From Ilumatobacter coccineus YM16-304 (GTDB lineage Bacteria > Actinomycetota > Acidimicrobiia > Acidimicrobiales > Ilumatobacteraceae): a DNA stretch of 64,000 nucleotides. The stretch lies in NCBI RefSeq assembly GCF_000348785.1, contig NC_020520.1, forward strand, positions 4,216,001 through 4,280,000. Reading direction: 5' to 3'. Positions 8,555 to 17,953 of this stretch are shown in pieces. Position 1 is the first letter of the stretch; every line of letters starts with the position of its first letter. A model generated the notes under the pieces. That model saw nothing but the letters and a program-made list of their open reading frames with translations. It was not told where the DNA came from and did no database searches. A program made the position numbers and the translations under genes.

Positions 8555-10039
8555 TCAGACCGCCAGCAAGGCGACGGCGACAGCAGCGAGCACGAGGCCA
8601 CCACCCTGTCGGCGAGAGATGCGCTCGCGCCCGACGAACCTCGCGAGCAGCACGGTGACCACGGGGTACAGCGACGCCAGCACGGCACCGACCGACAGCA
8701 GACCGTCGCGTGTCGCCACCACGAAGCACACTGCGGCGGCGGCATCGAGCAACCCGGCCAACGCCACCGCAGGACGCGAGGCACGGTCGGGCAGAACCGA
8801 ACGGGAGGCGATGATCGCCCCGGCAGCGAACAGGACGACGGCGACGAATCGGGCGCTCACGAGGGGCCAGTGTCCGGAGGTGTCGGCCGCTCGAGCGATC
8901 AAGACGAAGAACATGCCGAAACCGACACCGGCGAGGAGCGCCTCCATCACACCGGGCTGTCGGAGCACGGGACCGATCGACGGTCGCGAGGCCGCCCTGG
9001 GCTTCGTCACGGCGGCCGTCGTCGTCCCGGCTGCCGTCTTCGTCTTTGTCACCGGCTTCGCGGCGGCCACGGGCTTGGCCGCGGCGGGCGATGAGGCCGA
9101 GCGCCGATCCGTCGAGCGGCGATGCAGCGCTCGTCGGTCCTTGGCGCGACGGCGACGAGCGTCGGACTTGCCGAAGAAGTCGTCGGGGATCGGTCGGTCG
9201 ACGGCTGGGCGCACCTGATTCAACCGGGTGACCTCGAACGCGTCACGACGGCTGTGAACCGCCGCCGCGAGTTCGTTGAACGAACGCGCCACCTCGATCG
9301 GGTCGGCCGGCGGCTCGGGCACCTCGACACGTTCCGTGTCGACGTCGTTCAGCGCCGAGTGATCGTCGGAGGTCGACATCACGAACTCCCGCTCGTAGGC
9401 CTCGATCAACGCATCGTCGGCGGCCTTCGATCGGCCCACGACCGCGGGCTCGGGCGGCGCGGCGTCGGACACGGTCGCGACGTCGACCGACGCCGGTCGG
9501 TCGGTGTCACCGCCACGAGCGGGATCGGACGGGTCAGCGGCGTCGGGGGTCTCGGGGTCGAGCTCGGCGACGGTCTCGTCCGATGTCTCGGAGGGATCGC
9601 TCGCTCGGGATGCTCGCGCGAGTTCGGGAGTGGCACCGAGCGTCACGAGCACCATCGCGCTCAGCGCGAAGGCGATGCCGAGACCGCCGAGCAGGCCGAG
9701 CGATTCGCCCTGTGCCACGCCGACGACCACGGGGATCGTCGCCGCGCCGAGTGCGGTGATCGGCGCGACGACCGACATCGCACCCTTGGCCAGGCCGCTG
9801 AACAGCAGCATCGCTCCGGCGCCTCCGCCGAGTCCGGCAGCGAGGCCCCAGAGCAGATCGGCGACATCGGGCGAACCGGTCTGGCCGGGCATCGTGGCGA
9901 ACACCACGAGCGCGATCAGCGAGACGAGTTGCACCATGATGACGACGGAGATCGCCGACGACTTGCGGCTCGCCTGTCCGGCCGCGTAGTCGGACGACCC
10001 CCAGCCGATGGCTGCTCCGAGCGCGAGGAGGACCGCCAT
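8555..10039 (-). CDS. EamA/DMT-family transporter with a long polar insertion
   Basis: 494 residues. Residues 1-137 form one EamA half with five hydrophobic segments (start MAVLLALGAAIGWGSSDY). The second half begins near residue 360 with GVMEALLAGVGFGMFFVLIA and ends LVLAAVAVALLAV. Ordinary DMT transporters are about 300 residues. Here about 200 polar residues separate the halves: first Asp/Glu/Ser-rich, then very basic (RRRRAKDRRALHRRSTDRR) and Ala/Lys/Thr-rich. The insertion would lie on one side of the membrane. Substrate is unknown. ATG 10039 is chosen because it begins the first helix. Confidence 0.78.
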   Translation of the reverse strand: MAVLLALGAAIGWGSSDYAAGQASRKSSAISVVIMVQLVSLIALVVFATMPGQTGSPDVADLLWGLAAGLGGGAGAMLLFSGLAKGAMSVVAPITALGAATIPVVVGVAQGESLGLLGGLGIAFALSAMVLVTLGATPELARASRASDPSETSDETVAELDPETPDAADPSDPARGGDTDRPASVDVATVSDAAPPEPAVVGRSKAADDALIEAYEREFVMSTSDDHSALNDVDTERVEVPEPPADPIEVARSFNELAAAVHSRRDAFEVTRLNQVRPAVDRPIPDDFFGKSDARRRRAKDRRALHRRSTDRRSASSPAAAKPVAAAKPVTKTKTAAGTTTAAVTKPRAASRPSIGPVLRQPGVMEALLAGVGFGMFFVLIARAADTSGHWPLVSARFVAVVLFAAGAIIASRSVLPDRASRPAVALAGLLDAAAAVCFVVATRDGLLSVGAVLASLYPVVTVLLARFVGRERISRRQGGGLVLAAVAVALLAV

Positions 10040-10406
10040 GTCAGGCCTCGCCCACTCCGACGGTCGAGCGCAACCCACGGGAAACGTTCGCGGCCGGTCG
10101 CGGCGCGCCCATGTCGCACATCGACTGCTGGCGGGTCGACCGCCGGCACGTGCGCGAGTTGGCTTCCATGCTCTCGTTGTCGGAGGTTCGGCGGGGTCGC
10201 TTGAGGGGTATTTGCAGATCGAGCGGCAATTCGACGAGTTCGCTCACGCAACGTGATCATTCCGAGCTCGCTGATCATCGAGCGTCTCGCTGCGCGGTCG
10301 TGTCTCGACATTGCCGTGACGATCGAGTCGAGGCCATCGAGGGCGCATCGCATACCTCGTCACGCTGGCTGACGGCGTTCGCTGCTCGGCAACCCGCCGA
10401 TCTGCG
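10040..10406. other. Non-coding gap between EamA and TetR genes
   Basis: Both flanking genes are on the minus strand, so the gap should hold the EamA promoter and the tetR transcript end. A minus-strand frame of 68 codons (10041-10247, GTG start) stops just upstream of the EamA ATG, but its composition is not convincing. No RNA gene or clear hairpin is visible. Confidence 0.4.
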
Positions 10407-11024
10407 TCACCCGCCAGTGGTGTCGCTGGTCCCCTGCGGCGTTCGGGACGCGATCCCATCGAGGAGCACGCCGAGCCCGTCGGCGAATGCGGCGCGCAAC
10501 GATTCCCGATCAGCGTGCTCGCGGTCAGCGGCGGCAGCGCCGAGGGCCGAGCCGTGCACGGCGTCGACGATGAGGTAGGTCGTCGGCTCGACCAGGTCGG
10601 CGGGGAGGCCGCTGTCGGAGACCGCGGCGGACAGCGTCTCGGTCGATGCCATCCCCCCGGCGGCGATCGTCTGATCGGCCAGGCCCGCGAGCGTCAGGTC
10701 TCGGTGGCTGACGACCACGTCCCAATAGCCGAGCGCCCACTGCTCGATCCGTGCGCGCCACGGCGTCGACGGTTCGGGCGGCGGCGTCGCCTCCGACATC
10801 GCTCGTGCGGTCACGAGCGCGAGCAGCGCCTGTTTGTTGGCGACGTGGTGGTACACGGCCATCGCATCGACGTCGAGGGCAGCCCCGAGCTTGCGCATCG
10901 ACAGGGCGCCGAGTCCGTCACGCTGCACGATCCGATACGCCGCGTCGACGATGCGTTCGACGGTGAGCGGCTGCGACCGAGATGTTGATGGCGATGTTGA
11001 TGTTGATGGCGGTGCGGGCGACAT
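10407..11024 (-). CDS. TetR-family repressor
   Basis: 205 residues. A Ser/Thr/Pro-rich N-terminus is followed by a TetR helix-turn-helix (VERIVDAAYRIVQRDGLGAL, then SMRKLGAALDVDAMAVYHHV). The VYHHVANK ending of the recognition helix is typical of TetR proteins with the tetracycline-repressor-type C-terminal domain. A double palindromic operator abuts the start codon, so self-repression is likely, along with control of the divergent flavoprotein gene. The ligand is unknown. ATG 11024 is chosen because longer forms would place the operator in coding sequence. Confidence 0.88.
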   Translation of the reverse strand: MSPAPPSTSTSPSTSRSQPLTVERIVDAAYRIVQRDGLGALSMRKLGAALDVDAMAVYHHVANKQALLALVTARAMSEATPPPEPSTPWRARIEQWALGYWDVVVSHRDLTLAGLADQTIAAGGMASTETLSAAVSDSGLPADLVEPTTYLIVDAVHGSALGAAAADREHADRESLRAAFADGLGVLLDGIASRTPQGTSDTTGG

Positions 11025-11060
11025 TCTACGCTGTAGAGTATCCGGCTCTACAGCGTAGAG
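11025..11060. promoter_or_regulatory. Double TetR operator
   Basis: Two palindromes lie side by side: TCTAC-GCT-GTAGA (11025-11037) and CTCTAC-AGC-GTAGAG (11046-11060). Their centres are 22 bp apart, two helical turns. They are also inverted copies of each other (14-nt arms around TATCCGG). The site lies between the divergent tetR and flavoprotein genes and touches the tetR start codon. Confidence 0.85.
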
Positions 11061-11133
11061 CTGCACGGGAGACGGCGTCAGAACACCACGACCGCGACCG
11101 CCACATCTCCACACTCAGCAAGAAGGAGCGAAC

Positions 11134-11646
11134 ATGCACGAACGACCCGACGACCTGGCCGCACTGCAACAGACGATCGACGAGAGCTTCCGGACCGCTG
11201 GCTCACATCTGCAGGAGATCGCCACGCCCGACCGGCGGCCCGACGCTGCGGAGGTCGCCGAGCGACTCACCGGCATGCGCCTGCTCGTCCTCGCGACCTC
11301 GACCCGCGATGGCCGTCCGATCAACGGACCGGTCGACGGCATCTTCTACCGAGGGCGATTCCACTTCGGGTCATCCGCGGACTCACTGCGCTACCGGCAT
11401 CTCACCGAACGGCCGGCGGTCAGCGCCACCCATCTTCCCGACGAATCGTTCGCCGTCACCGTGCACGGCGACGCCGAGTTCATCGACATCGACGCCGACG
11501 AGCACGCCGAGTTCAGGCAGACCCTGCTCGGCATCTACCTGCCGCTCTACGGCGAACAGTGGGCCGAGATGCTCGACACGGGCGTCTGGTACGCCCGGAT
11601 CAACCCCCGGAAGATGTTCACGTTCGCGATGACCGACCTCGGCTGA
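11134..11646 (+). CDS. Pyridoxamine 5'-phosphate oxidase-like flavin-binding protein
   Basis: 170 residues with the split-barrel PNPOx fold pattern: LVLATSTRDGRPINGPVDGI, a GRFHFGSSADSLRYRHL strand-loop, and RPAVSATHL. Such proteins usually bind FMN, F420 or haem and reduce small substrates. An AAGGAG site precedes the ATG. The divergent TetR gene and operator suggest induction by a small molecule. The exact substrate and cofactor are not readable; F420-dependent members are common in actinobacteria. Confidence 0.8.
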   Translation: MHERPDDLAALQQTIDESFRTAGSHLQEIATPDRRPDAAEVAERLTGMRLLVLATSTRDGRPINGPVDGIFYRGRFHFGSSADSLRYRHLTERPAVSATHLPDESFAVTVHGDAEFIDIDADEHAEFRQTLLGIYLPLYGEQWAEMLDTGVWYARINPRKMFTFAMTDLG

Positions 11647-11737
11647 CCGATCGGCACCGCGTCCCCGGCGTCGCCGCCGATGATCGCGAACCCACGTCAG
11701 GCCTCGCCGAAGCGATCGGATAGCTTCGATCTGCACC

Positions 11738-12517
11738 ATGGGCCACTCGGCGATCGTTCTCACCGCCGCCGCCTGCGTGCTCTCGTTCGGCTGCTCGAGC
11801 GATGACTCCAGCACCCCGGCCACCGAAGGTTCCAGCGACGCTCGCGTGTCGGGCGAGGTCGTCGTGTTCGCCGCCGCATCGCTCACCGACGTGTTCACCG
11901 ACATCGCCACCGCGTTCGAGCGAGCCGAGCCCGGTGTCGACGTGTCGTTGAGCTTCGGCGGGAGTTCGTCGCTCGCCGTGTCGGTCGAGGAAGGCGCACC
12001 GGCCGACGTGCTCGCATCGGCGAACAACGAGCTGATGCAACGTCTCGCCGACGCCGATCTCCTCGCCGGCGGCGCCCGCCCGTTCGCCACCAACGCAATG
12101 GCGTTGGCCGTCCCGATCGACGTCGACGAGGTCACCTCGCTGCGCGACTTCGAGCGCGGCGACCTCTTTCTCGGAGCGTGTGCGGCGCAGGTCCCCTGCG
12201 GGCAGTACGCCGACGAACTGTTCGCGGATGCCGACGTCGACGCGCAGCTCGACACGCGGGCTCCCGACGTCCGCGCCGTGGTCACCCTCCTGCTGGCCGG
12301 CGAACTCGACGCCGGCATCGTCTACACCACCGACGTGGCCGCCAACGCCGATCGACTGCGCGCCGTACCGCTCGATGTCGAGACCGTTGCGGCGTCGTAC
12401 CCCATCGCCGTGCTCGCCGAGTCGCCCAACCCGTCGGCGGCCGACCGGTTCGTCGACTTCGTCCTCGGCGACGAGGCCCGAGCGATCCTCGACGAGGCAG
12501 GATTCGGCGCACCGTGA
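11738..12517 (+). CDS. modA: Molybdate ABC transporter substrate-binding lipoprotein
   Basis: 259 residues. The N-terminus ends in the lipobox LSFGCSS. The mature protein begins with VVVFAAASLTDVFTDIATAFE, followed by SFGGSSSLAVSVEEGAPADVLASA, the oxyanion-binding segments of ModA. It captures molybdate (or tungstate) outside the cell for the downstream permease and ATPase. TAGCTT 11 nt upstream may be the -10 element. The next gene overlaps its stop codon, showing an operon. Confidence 0.92.
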   Translation: MGHSAIVLTAAACVLSFGCSSDDSSTPATEGSSDARVSGEVVVFAAASLTDVFTDIATAFERAEPGVDVSLSFGGSSSLAVSVEEGAPADVLASANNELMQRLADADLLAGGARPFATNAMALAVPIDVDEVTSLRDFERGDLFLGACAAQVPCGQYADELFADADVDAQLDTRAPDVRAVVTLLLAGELDAGIVYTTDVAANADRLRAVPLDVETVAASYPIAVLAESPNPSAADRFVDFVLGDEARAILDEAGFGAP

Positions 12518-13311
12518 CGCGATCCTCGACCAGACCCCCGGCGCTGCTCGCCGTGCTCGGCGCCGTCGGCGCGCTGCTCTTCGTCCTGCCACTCGTCGGG
12601 CTCCTCGAAGCGACCCCGTGGTCGAAGCTCGCCGATCTGCTCAGCGACGACGTCGTGATCGACGCGCTCCGGTTGTCGCTCATCACCTCGGTCGCCGCCA
12701 CCGCGCTCGCCACACTCTTCGGCGTTCCCCTGGCATGGCTACTGAGTCGCACCCGGTTCCGCGGGCGGTCGATGCTGCAGGCGATCGTCACCCTTCCGAT
12801 GGTGTTGCCACCGGTGGTCGGGGGTGCCGCGCTCCTGTTCGCGCTCGGACGTCGCGGACTCGTCGGTGAGGCACTCGACGACACGACCGGCTTCGTCCTG
12901 CCGTTCTCGATCTGGGGCGTGATCCTGGCCAACACCTTCGTCGCGATGCCGTTCCTGGTCATCACCGTCGAGGGTGCACTGAGCAACATCGACCAGCGAT
13001 ACGAAGGTGTCGCCGCCGGGCTGGGAGCGTCGCGACTCACCGTCTTCCGGCGCGTCACGTTGCCGATGATCGCCCCGTCGCTGCGGGCCGGCATGGTGCT
13101 CGCGTGGGCGCGGGCGTTCGGTGAGTTCGGGGCCACGGTCACGTTCGCCGGAAACCTGCAGGGCCGCACGCAGACGTTGCCGCTCGCCGTCTTCGTGTCG
13201 CTCGACGCCAACCGTGACGCGGCGATCGCGATGAGCTTGCTGATGGTGACCGTGTCGGTGGTGGTGCTCGTCGTACTGCGCGGGCGCTGGTGGAGTGGCA
13301 GGTCGACATGA
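12514..13311 (+). CDS. modB: Molybdate ABC transporter permease
   Basis: 265 residues starting at a GTG that overlaps the modA stop (GTGA). Five to six hydrophobic segments are visible. The EAA-type loop that docks on the ATPase is present as GLGASRLTVFRRVTLPMIAP, followed by ARAFGEFGATVTFAGNLQGR, a sequence characteristic of ModB. The nearest relatives are ModB rather than CysTW because of this block. Confidence 0.92.
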   Translation: MTRSSTRPPALLAVLGAVGALLFVLPLVGLLEATPWSKLADLLSDDVVIDALRLSLITSVAATALATLFGVPLAWLLSRTRFRGRSMLQAIVTLPMVLPPVVGGAALLFALGRRGLVGEALDDTTGFVLPFSIWGVILANTFVAMPFLVITVEGALSNIDQRYEGVAAGLGASRLTVFRRVTLPMIAPSLRAGMVLAWARAFGEFGATVTFAGNLQGRTQTLPLAVFVSLDANRDAAIAMSLLMVTVSVVVLVVLRGRWWSGRST

Positions 13312-14390
13312 GCGGCGCCACCCGACCGGGCCTCCGCGCGCACGTCGTCGTGCGCCGCGACGAGTTCGACCTCGACGTCGACCTCGAGGTGGCGGCCGGC
13401 GAGACGTTGGCCCTGCTCGGTCCGAACGGGGCGGGCAAGTCGACGATCGTCGACGTGATCGCCGGACTCGCCGACGGCGCGGTGAACCGCTCGACGGTGC
13501 GACTGAACGATCGCGTGCTCGACGACGCGTCGACGGGTGTGCACACGGCGGCCGAGTCACGACGCGTCGGGGTCGTGTTCCAGGATCACCTGCTCTTCGA
13601 ACACCTCGATGTGGTCGACAACGTCGCGTTCGGCCCCGCCAACCGTGGGCTGTCACGCCGACGCGCTCGAGCGGTCGCCGATGGATGGCTCGCAGCGCTC
13701 GGGATCTCCGAGCTCGCGGGTCGACGTCCGTCGGAGCTCTCGGGTGGTCAAGCGCAGCGAGTGGCGATCGCTCGCACGCTCGCCGCCGAACCCGAGATCC
13801 TCCTGTTCGACGAGCCACTCGCCGCGCTCGACGTGGCGTCGCGCGTCGAGCTGCGTCGGGTACTGCGCCAGCATCTCGACGCGTTCGCCGGCCCTCGGCT
13901 GCTGATCACTCACGACCCGACCGATGCCTTCGTCTTGGCCGACCGTGTCGTCGTGCTCGAAGCCGGTCGGGTCATCCAGGTCGGGACACCCGACGAGATC
14001 CGTCGCCATCCCCGGACCGCCTACGTCGCCGCGCTCGCGGGAACCAACCTGTTCACCGGCGAAGCCGACGGCGGCACCGTCCGCCTCGACGACCACGATG
14101 CGACGCTCACCGTGGCCGTCACCACGGTGGTCGGGCCGGTGCTCACGACCGTGAGTCCGACGGCCATCTCGTTGCACGCCGAACGACCCGAGGGCAGCCA
14201 GCGCAACGTGTGGCAGTCGACGATCGACCTCATCGAGCCGCTCGGCGACACGGTCAGGGTCACGCTCGGCGCGCCGCTTCCGGTGTCGATCGACGTCACC
14301 CCCGGAGCGGTCAGCTCGCTCGGCCTGGCCGCCGGCAGCACGGTGTGGGCGGCGATCAAGGCGACCGAGATCCACGTGCGCCCGGTCTGA
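13308..14390 (+). CDS. modC: Molybdate ABC transporter ATP-binding protein
   Basis: 360 residues, ATG overlapping the modB stop (ATGA). Walker A is GPNGAGKST, the Q-loop lies in VFQDHLLFEHLDV, the signature is LSGGQ, Walker B is ILLFDEPLAALD and the switch is LITHDPTDA. The C-terminal 120 residues form a TOBE-like regulatory domain, as in ModC. No ModE regulator is in the window. A TGTGCCG/CGGCACA hairpin follows the stop codon. Confidence 0.92.
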   Translation: MSGATRPGLRAHVVVRRDEFDLDVDLEVAAGETLALLGPNGAGKSTIVDVIAGLADGAVNRSTVRLNDRVLDDASTGVHTAAESRRVGVVFQDHLLFEHLDVVDNVAFGPANRGLSRRRARAVADGWLAALGISELAGRRPSELSGGQAQRVAIARTLAAEPEILLFDEPLAALDVASRVELRRVLRQHLDAFAGPRLLITHDPTDAFVLADRVVVLEAGRVIQVGTPDEIRRHPRTAYVAALAGTNLFTGEADGGTVRLDDHDATLTVAVTTVVGPVLTTVSPTAISLHAERPEGSQRNVWQSTIDLIEPLGDTVRVTLGAPLPVSIDVTPGAVSSLGLAAGSTVWAAIKATEIHVRPV

Positions 14391-14406
14391 CTCCGACCGA
14401 ACCGCT

Positions 14407-14422
14407 TGTGCCGTGCGGCACA
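14407..14422 (+). terminator. Short hairpin after modC
   Basis: TGTGCCG and CGGCACA are separated by TG, 17 nt after the modC stop codon. There is no T-run, so termination is only possible. Confidence 0.4.
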
Positions 14423-14461
14423 TCGCAGCACCGAGATCGGCCGACCGACAACACTGCCGGG

Positions 14462-15049
14462 ATGATCTCTCGCCTGCTTCGTTCCACCATGCTGCTCGGA
14501 CTCGGCGCCATCGCGCTCGGCGCCTGTGGCGGTGGTGACGACGGTGGTGGCCCGATCGAACCGGTCGAGTTGCAGACGTACAACGGCACCGTGCAGCAGA
14601 TCCTGAGCGACGACCTCACACTCGACTACACCGTCGACCTCCCCGCCGGCTTCGAGATCGGCGAGTTCGCGAGCGAGAGCCAGCAGGTGTGGGAGGACCC
14701 CGACGTCGAGTTCGGCGTGCAGGAGATCTCCGCCCGACTGGCATGGACGACGGTCGAGTACGACGCCGACACGCTGGTCGACGACATCTCGGTGATCAAC
14801 GACGACCGCCAACTCCTCGACAGCGGCACCGAGGCCGAGTTCTCGTACGTCACCTACGCCACACCGTCGACGTCGTCGGACGCGATCTTCTCCGCGAGCG
14901 CACAGACCAGCCGCACGCTCGCTCCCGGTTCGGTGCTGATCTGCACCGCCACCTGGTCGACCGGCATCGACGACGAGTGGAGTGACGACGACGTCGCCAC
15001 CGTCGCAGCGCAGGCGCTCGACATCTGCCGCAGCTACGACGCCGCCTGA
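14462..15049 (+). CDS. Small lipoprotein of unknown function
   Basis: 195 residues. A signal sequence ends at the lipobox LGACGG, then a Gly/Asp-rich linker. The mature part is acidic and beta-rich, with no recognised domain; it contains two tryptophans (VWEDPDVEFGVQE, ARLAWTTVEYD) and ends ALDICRSYDAA. Two cysteines near the C-terminus (LICTATW and DICRSY) could form a disulfide. It follows modABC but has its own start region, so a role in molybdate uptake is not implied. Confidence 0.7.
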   Translation: MISRLLRSTMLLGLGAIALGACGGGDDGGGPIEPVELQTYNGTVQQILSDDLTLDYTVDLPAGFEIGEFASESQQVWEDPDVEFGVQEISARLAWTTVEYDADTLVDDISVINDDRQLLDSGTEAEFSYVTYATPSTSSDAIFSASAQTSRTLAPGSVLICTATWSTGIDDEWSDDDVATVAAQALDICRSYDAA

Positions 15050-15127
15050 CCGGGTTCTCGGCGGTCGCCCGACCGGGATGACGGGCTTCTTCGACGCCAT
15101 CCGCGAACTCTGTGACACCCTCACGTC

Positions 15128-16477
15128 ATGATGGGAAGCATGTTGATTCTCGTCATGATCTTCGCCGTGGCACTCGCTCTGGCGGCAGCCGCCGGCGCGT
15201 ACGTGTTCGCCACGCGACAGGCCGAGGCCAACGTCGCCGCCCGCACGGCCGAGCGTGAAGCCGAACTCGCGGCGAACAGCGAATCGGTGCAGCAGGCGAT
15301 CGCCGCTGCCGTCACCTCGGCGGTGGCCGATGCACAGCGCCGCGCCACCGAAGAGCGCGACGCTGCGGTCAAGGCCGCCCTCGAACAGTCGGCGATCTTC
15401 CAGACACAGCACCTCGACGCCACGGTCAGGCAGCACAACGAGTCGCTGCAGGCAACGGCCTCGCAGGTCAAAGAGCAGACCACGGCCGAACTCGGCTCGA
15501 AGAAAGACGTCATCGACGCTCGGCTCGAACAGGTGCACGGAGAGATGCGCGCCGAACTCGCCAAGGTGGCCACGATGCTGTCTGCGCTCGGCGAGGCCAG
15601 CGCCGAGAAGTTCGGGCAGGTCGAGTCGTCGATCCAGGCGCACATGCAGGTCGCCAACTCGCTGTCCGAATCCACTCAGGCACTTCGTTCCGCGCTCGCC
15701 AATCCGCAAGCTCGCGGCCAGTGGGGCGAGCGCATGGCCGAAGACGTGCTGCGGATGTGTGGCTTCGTCGAACACATCAACTACAGCAAGCAGGCACAGA
15801 TCGACGGGGGCACCGGCCGCCCCGACTACACGTTCCACATGCCCAAGGGCCAGACGCTGTTCATGGACGTCAAGTTCCCGATGGCGGCGTACCTGCGGTA
15901 CCTCGAGGCCGGCACCGACGCCGAGCGCGAGACGCATCTCAAGCGGTTCCTGCTCGACGTGCGCGCACGGGTCAAAGAGCTCGCCAAGCGCGAGTACGCG
16001 ATCGAAGGTGGCGGGTCGGCGCTCGACAACGTGCTGCTCTTCATCCCCAACGAGCAGCTCACCGGGTTCATCCACGAGCACGACCCGTCGCTCATCGAAG
16101 ATGCCATGGGTCAGCAGATCGTCATGTGTTCACCCATGACGCTCTTCGCCTTCCTCGGCGTGATCCGCCAGGCGCACGACAACTTCACCATCGAGCGCAC
16201 GAGTGACGAGATCCTTTCTCTCATCGGCAAGTTCGGTACGCAGTGGACCAAGTACGCCGACCAGATGGAGAAGATCAAGCGTCGCTTCGAAGGCGTCGAG
16301 AAGGACTTCGAAGCGCTCACCGGCACCCGGCGACGCGCGCTCGAGCGGCCGTTGCGTGATCTCGATGCGATCCGCCAAGAGCGTGGGCTTCCGGTCGACG
16401 GCGAACTGTTCGCACTCACCGGCGACGACGCCGACGAGACGCCTCCCGGTGGCGAAGTCCGCCACCTCGGCGCCTGA
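15128..16477 (+). CDS. rmuC: DNA recombination protein RmuC
   Basis: 449 residues. An N-terminal membrane segment (residues 5-27) precedes a long Ala/Glu/Gln-rich coiled coil to about residue 180. The RmuC nuclease-like core follows, with ARGQWGERMAEDVLRMCGF, GRPDYTFHMPKGQTLFMDVKFP and DNVLLFIPNEQL. The PD-(D/E)xK-like residues are the Asp in GRPDYTF and the Asp-x-Lys of MDVKFP. RmuC limits rearrangements between inverted repeats in other bacteria. The neighbours XseA and XseB are also DNA repair proteins. Confidence 0.92.
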   Translation: MMGSMLILVMIFAVALALAAAAGAYVFATRQAEANVAARTAEREAELAANSESVQQAIAAAVTSAVADAQRRATEERDAAVKAALEQSAIFQTQHLDATVRQHNESLQATASQVKEQTTAELGSKKDVIDARLEQVHGEMRAELAKVATMLSALGEASAEKFGQVESSIQAHMQVANSLSESTQALRSALANPQARGQWGERMAEDVLRMCGFVEHINYSKQAQIDGGTGRPDYTFHMPKGQTLFMDVKFPMAAYLRYLEAGTDAERETHLKRFLLDVRARVKELAKREYAIEGGGSALDNVLLFIPNEQLTGFIHEHDPSLIEDAMGQQIVMCSPMTLFAFLGVIRQAHDNFTIERTSDEILSLIGKFGTQWTKYADQMEKIKRRFEGVEKDFEALTGTRRRALERPLRDLDAIRQERGLPVDGELFALTGDDADETPPGGEVRHLGA

Positions 16478-16543
16478 CGTCGGCCACGCCACGTCGCGCG
16501 GGGTACCGGGTTTCGCTCGGCCTCTCGTAGTCTCGGTCTCGTC

Positions 16544-17953
16544 ATGTCCCAGTCAGCCTTCGACTTCCACGACGAGTTCGACGACGGCGTTCAGATCGAC
16601 GAGCCGATCGACCCGACGTTCTCGGTCACCGAACTGGCCGACGCGATCAACCAGCAGTTCCGGCGCAGCTTCGGCGACGGGCTCTGGGTGCGGGGCGAGA
16701 TCAACGGGCTCACGCGGCGAGGCCCGCACGTCTACTTCTCGCTGATCGAACACGGCGACAGCGGCAAGGCCAAGATCGACATCAAGCTGTTCGCTCCGGC
16801 GATCAAGCGCCTCACGCCGCTGCTGAAGCAGAACCGACTCGATCTGCGCGACGGGATGAAGGTCCGCATCCACGGCTTCCTCGACTTCTGGGCGCAGGGC
16901 GGCAGTGTCGGCCTGAAGATGGACGGCATCGACCCGAAGTTCACGCTCGGCGACATCGCCCAGTCGCGTGACGAGGTGATGCGGCGACTCGTGGCCGGCG
17001 GCCTCATCGACCTCAACAAGCAGTGGCCGCTCTCGCCGATCCCGTTGCGCATCGGCGTGGCGACCAGCCTCGACTCCGCTGCGTGGGCCGACTTCCACCA
17101 CGAGATCGAGAAGAGCGGGTTCGGTTTCCACCTCACCGTGGCCGACACCCGGGTGCAAGGCGACGGCGCCGAGCGCATGGTCGCCGGTGCGATCGGCACA
17201 CTCGCTCGCGGCGCTCGCAAGGGTGTGCTCGACGCGATCGTCGTGATTCGTGGTGGTGGCGCTCGTAACGAACTCGCCGTGTTCGACACCGAGATCATCG
17301 CGCGCACGATCGCGGCCGTCCCGGTGCCCGTGTTCACCGGCATCGGGCACGAGATCGACCGCAGCATCGCCGACGAAGCAGCGCACACCGCGTTGAAGAC
17401 ACCGACGGCGTGTGCGGGGGCGCTCATCGACCGGGTGTCGAACTTCGTCGCCAACACCGAGATGGCATGGCAGGCGATCGAGCGACGGGCCACCGCCACG
17501 CTCGACGCCGCCGAGCGCCGCCTCGGCGACGTCGGCCACCGCATCGCGGCCCGCACCCAGTCGGCAATCGACCGATCGAACGAGCGCCTCGACATGCGTC
17601 TCGACGTGCTCGGCACCGTTGCGCCGGCCGTGCTCGAACGGGCACACGACCGACTCGACACCGCTGCCGAGCGCCTGATCGAACGCTCGTCGCTTCGCGT
17701 GGAGCGCGAGACCGGCCGCCTCGATCTCCTCGCGGCCCGCGTCGCCGCGGTCGACCCTGCGGTGCAGTTGGCTCGCGGCTGGAGCATCACCCGCACCGCC
17801 TCGGGCCAGATCGTGCGTTCGGCCGACGACGTCGCCACGGGCGACACGCTCACGACGGCACTCCTCGACGGCGAGATCACCAGCGTGGTCGAGGCCGTCA
17901 ACCCAGACCCCCAATCCGAACCCCAATCGGAAAGTGACTCCGCAGATGACTGA
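16544..17953 (+). CDS. xseA: Exodeoxyribonuclease VII large subunit
   Basis: 469 residues, the usual length. The N-terminal OB fold carries FSVTELADAINQQF and VRGEINGLTRRGPHVYFSL. The catalytic core has IVVIRGGGARNELAVFDTE and PVFTGIGHEIDRSIADEAA, then a long coiled coil from about residue 300. The enzyme degrades single-stranded DNA to oligonucleotides with XseB. A TAGTCT box lies 10 nt before the ATG. The small-subunit gene overlaps the 3' end. Confidence 0.95.
   Translation: MSQSAFDFHDEFDDGVQIDEPIDPTFSVTELADAINQQFRRSFGDGLWVRGEINGLTRRGPHVYFSLIEHGDSGKAKIDIKLFAPAIKRLTPLLKQNRLDLRDGMKVRIHGFLDFWAQGGSVGLKMDGIDPKFTLGDIAQSRDEVMRRLVAGGLIDLNKQWPLSPIPLRIGVATSLDSAAWADFHHEIEKSGFGFHLTVADTRVQGDGAERMVAGAIGTLARGARKGVLDAIVVIRGGGARNELAVFDTEIIARTIAAVPVPVFTGIGHEIDRSIADEAAHTALKTPTACAGALIDRVSNFVANTEMAWQAIERRATATLDAAERRLGDVGHRIAARTQSAIDRSNERLDMRLDVLGTVAPAVLERAHDRLDTAAERLIERSSLRVERETGRLDLLAARVAAVDPAVQLARGWSITRTASGQIVRSADDVATGDTLTTALLDGEITSVVEAVNPDPQSEPQSESDSADD

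Noticed and set aside
10041-10247. 68-codon minus-strand gene upstream of the EamA gene
   Set aside because: Composition and lack of any hydrophobic or domain pattern do not support it; left as part of the gap.
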